Origin: Hyphomonadaceae bacterium
GTDB taxonomy: Bacteria > Pseudomonadota > Alphaproteobacteria > Caulobacterales > Hyphomonadaceae
Direction of reading: 5' to 3'
Assembly: GCA_016714495.1 (NCBI GenBank)
Contig: JADKDU010000003.1
Location: 62,001-126,000, forward strand
Length of the DNA: 64,000 nt
In this document: piece after piece, positions 60,731 through 64,000 of the stretch
Layout of the letters: each line of letters begins with the position of its first letter
Numbering within the stretch: position 1 is the first letter of the stretch
The notes under the pieces: generated by a model
What the model was told of the DNA's origin: nothing
The model's input: the letters and a program-made list of their open reading frames with translations, nothing else
Database searches by the model: none
Translations under genes and position numbers: made by a program

Positions 60731-61978
60731 TCAGTGTCGCCCTACTCCGCCGGTTGCCTGATACACAGCGCGCTCGAACGCGTCATAGGTCGCCAGAGCC
60801 TTTGCGTCCGCGAACGGCAGGTATTGCATCATGATCACGCCCGCGAGGCCCCGCGCCGGATCGATCCAGAAGAACGTGTTGTTGATGCCGCCCCAGCTCA
60901 GGCTGCCGGGGCTTCGCTTGCCCGGAAGCTGATCGGCAGTGATCAGGAAGCCGAGGCCCCACTTGTCGCGTCCGTCGGTGATGAAGGTGAAATCCTTGCT
61001 GATCGGCATGGCGCTGTTGAGCGCCGGCACTTTCACATCTCCGATGGCGTTCTGACCCATCAGCGCCACGGTCTCGGGCTTTAGGATGCGAGCGCCATCG
61101 AGCTGGCCGCCATTCAGCAGCGAGCGCATGAAACGTCCGTAGTCATCCACGGTCGAAGCCAGCCCGCCCCCGCCGCTCGGATTGGCCGCCGCAAGCGATG
61201 GCTGCGGCGAGCGCACCGCTATGGCGCCATCCATCCGCTCGCCTGCACGCCGCTGATCCGCCACCATGCGCGCACCCTCCGCCTGCGGCACGGTATAGGA
61301 CGTATCCGTCATCTTCAGCGGCTCGAAGATATGCTGGCGGAAATACTCCTCCAGTTTCTGCCCCGAGATCGTCTCGACCAGACGTCCGACCACGTCCGTG
61401 CTAGTGCCGTAAATCCACTGCTCGCCGGGATCGAACAACAGCGGACCGCCAAACGGATACGTCTCGCCTGCCTTCGGCTTGAAATCGCGCAGGGTTGCAC
61501 TTGTGAACCCGTATCCCAGCCCAGATGTATGCGTCAGCGCATGCCGAACGGTCATCGGCCGCGAGGCGGGACGAAGCTTATAGGCGCCTGTCGCCGGATC
61601 GAACGTTTCAAAAACCTTGAGCCCCGCCATCTCCGGCAGGTATTTCTCAACCCGGTCCTCGATTGTCAGCTTGCCCTGTTCAACAAGCTGCATGAGCGCA
61701 ACCGAGGTAACCGCCTTGGTCATCGAGGCGATGCGGAACATCGAGTCGGCCGCCATCGGACGTTTGGTGTCGACATCGGCGACGCCAAATGCGCCGCGAT
61801 AAAGAACGCCGTTTCGGTCTGTCACCAGCGCGACAACGCCGGGCACGTCGCCTCGCTCAACGGCGCTTCGCAGTGTGTTGTCGATCGGCGCTGTCATCGG
61901 CTGCGCCTGCGCAGCCGGTATCGGCCATGCGCCCGAAATCGCGACCGCGACGATGGCTCCCGCCAGTGTGCGCCTCAT
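60731..61978 (-). CDS. Serine hydrolase, class C beta-lactamase fold
   Basis: A 415-residue exported protein: signal peptide to about AQAQP (26), active-site SxxK at 85-88 (FRIASMTKAVTS), Tyr in EQWIYGTSTDVVGRLVETIS, a final HSG-like block not clearly seen, and NPSGGGGLASTVDDYGRFMR. This fits the beta-lactamase-related esterase/peptidase group rather than a true antibiotic-resistance enzyme. It converges on the basic-protein gene and stands alone. Confidence 0.82.
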   Translation of the reverse strand: MRRTLAGAIVAVAISGAWPIPAAQAQPMTAPIDNTLRSAVERGDVPGVVALVTDRNGVLYRGAFGVADVDTKRPMAADSMFRIASMTKAVTSVALMQLVEQGKLTIEDRVEKYLPEMAGLKVFETFDPATGAYKLRPASRPMTVRHALTHTSGLGYGFTSATLRDFKPKAGETYPFGGPLLFDPGEQWIYGTSTDVVGRLVETISGQKLEEYFRQHIFEPLKMTDTSYTVPQAEGARMVADQRRAGERMDGAIAVRSPQPSLAAANPSGGGGLASTVDDYGRFMRSLLNGGQLDGARILKPETVALMGQNAIGDVKVPALNSAMPISKDFTFITDGRDKWGLGFLITADQLPGKRSPGSLSWGGINNTFFWIDPARGLAGVIMMQYLPFADAKALATYDAFERAVYQATGGVGRH

Positions 61979-62228
61979 GGCGATCCTCCCTTAGGCCTCT
62001 TGCGGCCTGATCCCAGGTTATTCCAATCAGCAGGCCGTCAAAATCACGGTCGCGGAAACGGGTGGATATTAACCGCTCACCCAGCCGCAGGATTCCGGCA
62101 GATTCCCGCGTCCGGCGTTTGACAGGGCGGGCCCTCCCCGTCTATATGCCCGCTCCCGCCCGCAGGCCCAGCTTGTGGGTGGAAAGCTATTTGGTCGCAA
62201 GACCCCCTGAAAACACAAGAGAATTTCG

Positions 62229-62697
62229 ATGTTCGCGGTCATCAAGACGGGCGGGAAACAATATAAGGTCGCCGCCGACCAGGAAATCGTCATCGAGAAG
62301 CTCGAAGGCGAAGCCGGCGACACGCTGGTTTTCGGCGAAGTGCTGATGATCGGCGACGGCGACAACGTGAACGTTGGCGCCTATGATCGCTGGCGCGCAA
62401 GTCGTCGGTGAAGTGGTCGAACAGACCCGTGGCGCGAAGGTCATCACCTTCAAGAAGAAGCCGCGCAACACCTACCGCCGCAAGCTCGGCCACCGCCAGA
62501 GCCTGACGGTCATCAAGATCACCGAGATTCTCGCCAAGGGCGGCGCCACGGCCAAGAAGTCCGACCGTGCTCCGGCCCCGAAAGCTGAAGCCGCTGCTCC
62601 CGCCAAGAAAGCCAAGGCCGCCCCGAAGGCGAAAGCTGAAGCTGCTCCGGCCAAGAAGGCTGCAGCGAAGAAAGCCCCGGCCAAGAAGGCCAAGTAA
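62229..62697 (+). CDS. rplU: Ribosomal protein bL21, frameshifted
   Basis: The start MFAVIKTGGKQYKVAADQEI is a typical bL21 N-terminus, followed by VIEKLEGEAGDTLVFGEVLM. The frame fails after NVNVGA. Continuing one base later (about 62378-62382) gives APMIAGAQVVGEVVEQTRGA and the bL21 signature KKKPRNTYRRKLGHRQSLT, then an Ala/Lys-rich tail to 62697. The repair needs a GC dinucleotide (GGCGCGCC expected for GGCGCC) or loss of one base. A broken bL21 is not expected in a living cell, so this indel is almost surely a sequence error. Tail length (about 50 residues) is common in alphaproteobacteria. Confidence 0.9.
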
Positions 62698-62762
62698 GTT
62701 TCCGGCCGCGAGGCCATATCTGTTGAACGCGCGGCCGCGGCCGCGGACCAAGGGAGGCCAGA

Positions 62763-63035
62763 TTGGCCCACAAAAAAGCAGGCGGCTCTACGCGTAACGG
62801 CCGCGATTCGAACTCCAAGCGCCTCGGCGTGAAACGCTTCGGCGGCGAGGAAGTCCTGGCTGGCAATATCATCGTTCGTCAGCGCGGCACGCAGTACCAC
62901 CCGGGCAAGAATGTCGGACTCGGTCGTGACCACACGATCTTCGCCACCGAGACGGGCCGGGTTGAGTTCCGCGAAGGCGCCAAAGGGCGGATGTTCATCT
63001 CGATCGTCCCGAGCCCGAAAGTTGCAGCCGAGTAG
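62763..63035 (+). CDS. rpmA: Ribosomal protein bL27
   Basis: A 90-residue large-subunit protein: AHKKAGGSTRNGRDSNSKRL, VKRFGGEEVLAGNIIVRQRG, HPGKNVGLGRDHTIFA. The start codon is TTG at 62763, following AGGGAGG with 4-9 bases spacing; no ATG or GTG is available near, so the TTG decides. It follows rplU by 65 bases and ends in a strong terminator. Confidence 0.95.
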   Translation: MAHKKAGGSTRNGRDSNSKRLGVKRFGGEEVLAGNIIVRQRGTQYHPGKNVGLGRDHTIFATETGRVEFREGAKGRMFISIVPSPKVAAE

Positions 63036-63099
63036 GCGGACCAGGTGATCCCGGGCCGCCCCTCGACGAGGGCAGCGGTCCGAACCTGACAAGAGATCA

Positions 63100-63129
63100 G
63101 GGGAGGCGGACCGCCTCCCCTTTCTTTTT
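63100..63129 (+). terminator. Terminator of the rplU-rpmA operon
   Basis: GGGGAGGCGG pairs with CCGCCTCCCC, followed by TTTCTTTTTG, 65 bases after the rpmA stop. Confidence 0.9.
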
Positions 63130-63176
63130 GCCCTCCCCTGACCAAAGCCCGCGAAGGACGGGGCGTGGGGACTGAC

Positions 63177-63749
63177 ATGCAGACGATCATCACAAGAAGA
63201 CTGACTCTGCGCCCGTATCACCAAACGGACGCCGCGCGCGTCGCCTATCTCGCGGGCGACTATGACGTGGCGAAGATGTGCGGTCGGGTTCCGCATCCCT
63301 ATCCAATCGCCGCCGCCTACAGCTTCTTCGACATGCTCGAGCACGGCCAGGAAAGCGGTAAGGAATACGCATTCGCCGTGACGCTGCCGATCGACGGCGT
63401 CATCGGCGCTTGCGGCCTCTCGCGCGTCGGCGAGCCCGACGCCGCGACCTGGGAGCTCGGTTACTGGTACGGCATGCCGTACTGGGGCTTGGGCTATGCG
63501 TCGGAAGCCGCGCGCGCGCTGATGGACTGGGGCCGCGACCAGCTCGGCGCAAAAGTCTTCGTCGCCGGCCATTTCGTGGACAACCCGGCCTCGGGCAATG
63601 TCTTGCGCAAGCTGGGTTTTGTGCGCACGGGCGAGCAGGATCTGTTCGGCCTGGCGCGGCAACAGACCTCCCCCGCAGCGCGTTATGTATGGCCCGAAGA
63701 CGCAACGCCGGTTAGTTTGATGGCCCATACGAGCCACACGCCACACTGA
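63177..63749 (+). CDS. GNAT-family acetyltransferase (RimJ/RimL-like)
   Basis: A 190-residue acetyltransferase: TRRLTLRPYHQTDAARVAYL at the start, GACGLSRVGEPDAATWELGY, WYGMPYWGLGYASEAARALM (acetyl-CoA loop) and NPASGNVLRKLGFVRTGEQD. The RimJ/RimL group acetylates protein N-termini or small molecules; the substrate is unknown. The ATG at 63177 is preferred over GTG 63165. Such genes often follow rplU-rpmA in alphaproteobacteria. Confidence 0.85.
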   Translation: MQTIITRRLTLRPYHQTDAARVAYLAGDYDVAKMCGRVPHPYPIAAAYSFFDMLEHGQESGKEYAFAVTLPIDGVIGACGLSRVGEPDAATWELGYWYGMPYWGLGYASEAARALMDWGRDQLGAKVFVAGHFVDNPASGNVLRKLGFVRTGEQDLFGLARQQTSPAARYVWPEDATPVSLMAHTSHTPH

Positions 63750-63750
63750 C

Positions 63751-64000
63751 ATGACCGCCCTCGCCATCCATCCGCTGACGCCTGACCGCTGGGACGACTT
63801 CGTCGCGCTCTTCGAAACGGATTCGATCTGCAGGATGTGCTGGTGCGTGCATCATCGCCTTCCTGCAGCGATACGTCGCCAGACGGACCCGAAATCGCGC
63901 AAGTCCGCGATGGCGAAGATCGTGAAGAAGGGCCCGCCGCCCGGCCTGCTCGCCTACAGGCGCGACGAGGCTGTCGGCTGGCTCGCCATCGCGCCGCGTC
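63751..64000 (+). CDS. Second GNAT-like protein, cut by the window end
   Basis: ATG at 63751, one base after the previous stop. The visible 83 residues read MTALAIHPLTPDRWDDFVAL, SICRMCWCVHHRL and AVGWLAIAPR. The Cys-rich WCxxH block and VGW(L)A(I)APR resemble GNAT proteins with a WCV(H)H signature. It continues beyond the window and is probably co-transcribed with the previous gene. Confidence 0.7.
   Translation, partial: MTALAIHPLTPDRWDDFVALFETDSICRMCWCVHHRLPAAIRRQTDPKSRKSAMAKIVKKGPPPGLLAYRRDEAVGWLAIAPR

Noticed and set aside
60731..61978. Antibiotic-resistance beta-lactamase
   Set aside because: The SxxK motif is shared by many esterases and peptidases, and the Tyr and KTG-type motifs do not match true class C enzymes.
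1..64000. CRISPR array, prophage or conjugative region
   Set aside because: No regularly spaced repeats, phage structural genes or transfer genes were seen.

Overview
The window is a GC-rich stretch of an alphaproteobacterial chromosome. The support for this is the rplU-rpmA-GNAT order at the right end, TonB-dependent receptors of the Caulobacterales/Sphingomonadales style, short lysine/alanine-rich tails and alphaproteobacterial-looking catabolic operons. A Hyphomonadaceae or Caulobacterales relative is plausible, but the genus cannot be fixed from the sequence alone. No tRNA, rRNA or CRISPR array was seen.

Layout. 0-14.4 kb is a metal-handling accessory region. It holds two DUF2946 genes, a siderophore-type TonB receptor with a PepSY partner, a sialidase-like lipoprotein with a TlpA thioredoxin, a PCuAC-MliC fusion, a cytochrome/DUF1588-lipoprotein-DUF1501 trio, and DUF2244 with a PCuAC copper chaperone. 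Remnants of an IS6-family transposase lie at both edges. 14.5-29.6 kb is a catabolic region: two paralogous secreted 'PDLQG' proteins of unknown function, a large TonB receptor, a decayed IS66 element with an intact passenger gene, a valine/isobutyrate operon (mmsA, acyl-CoA dehydrogenase, mmsB), a LysR regulator and propionyl-CoA synthetase. Six copies of one cis-element tie these genes together. 29.6-39.4 kb holds an IS110 remnant, another TonB receptor, O-acetylhomoserine sulfhydrylase, a PVA-dehydrogenase-like quinohemoprotein, a TauD-type dioxygenase and a third PDLQG paralog. 39.5-48.7 kb is an aerobic benzoyl-CoA (box) locus: boxC, boxR, flavodoxin, benzoate-CoA ligase, alpha/beta hydrolase, ferredoxin-reductase-type flavoprotein and boxB. 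Upstream of boxB is a decayed duplicate of the boxC-boxR-flavodoxin block. 49-58.4 kb has a multiply frameshifted TonB receptor, a remnant-rich stretch with a haloacid dehalogenase gene, and a PQQ-dependent dehydrogenase/cytochrome c/sugar dehydrogenase group. 58.5-64 kb is an ArsR-SRPBCC-DUF1801 operon, a class C beta-lactamase-fold hydrolase, and the ribosomal rplU-rpmA operon followed by two GNAT genes.

How the genes work together. The receptors would import unknown large ligands. PDLQG proteins and PQQ enzymes would act on substrates in the periplasm. The box, mms and prp genes would feed aromatic and branched-chain carbon into central metabolism. BoxR probably controls the box genes through a TGCA-N6-TGCA site found at both the working and the decayed copy. 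The LysR protein may control the motif-bearing genes at 15.6-27.5 kb.

Caution. Several genes, including ribosomal rplU, are broken by single small indels at short repeats. Many of these are probably assembly errors, so the pseudogene calls need checking against reads.
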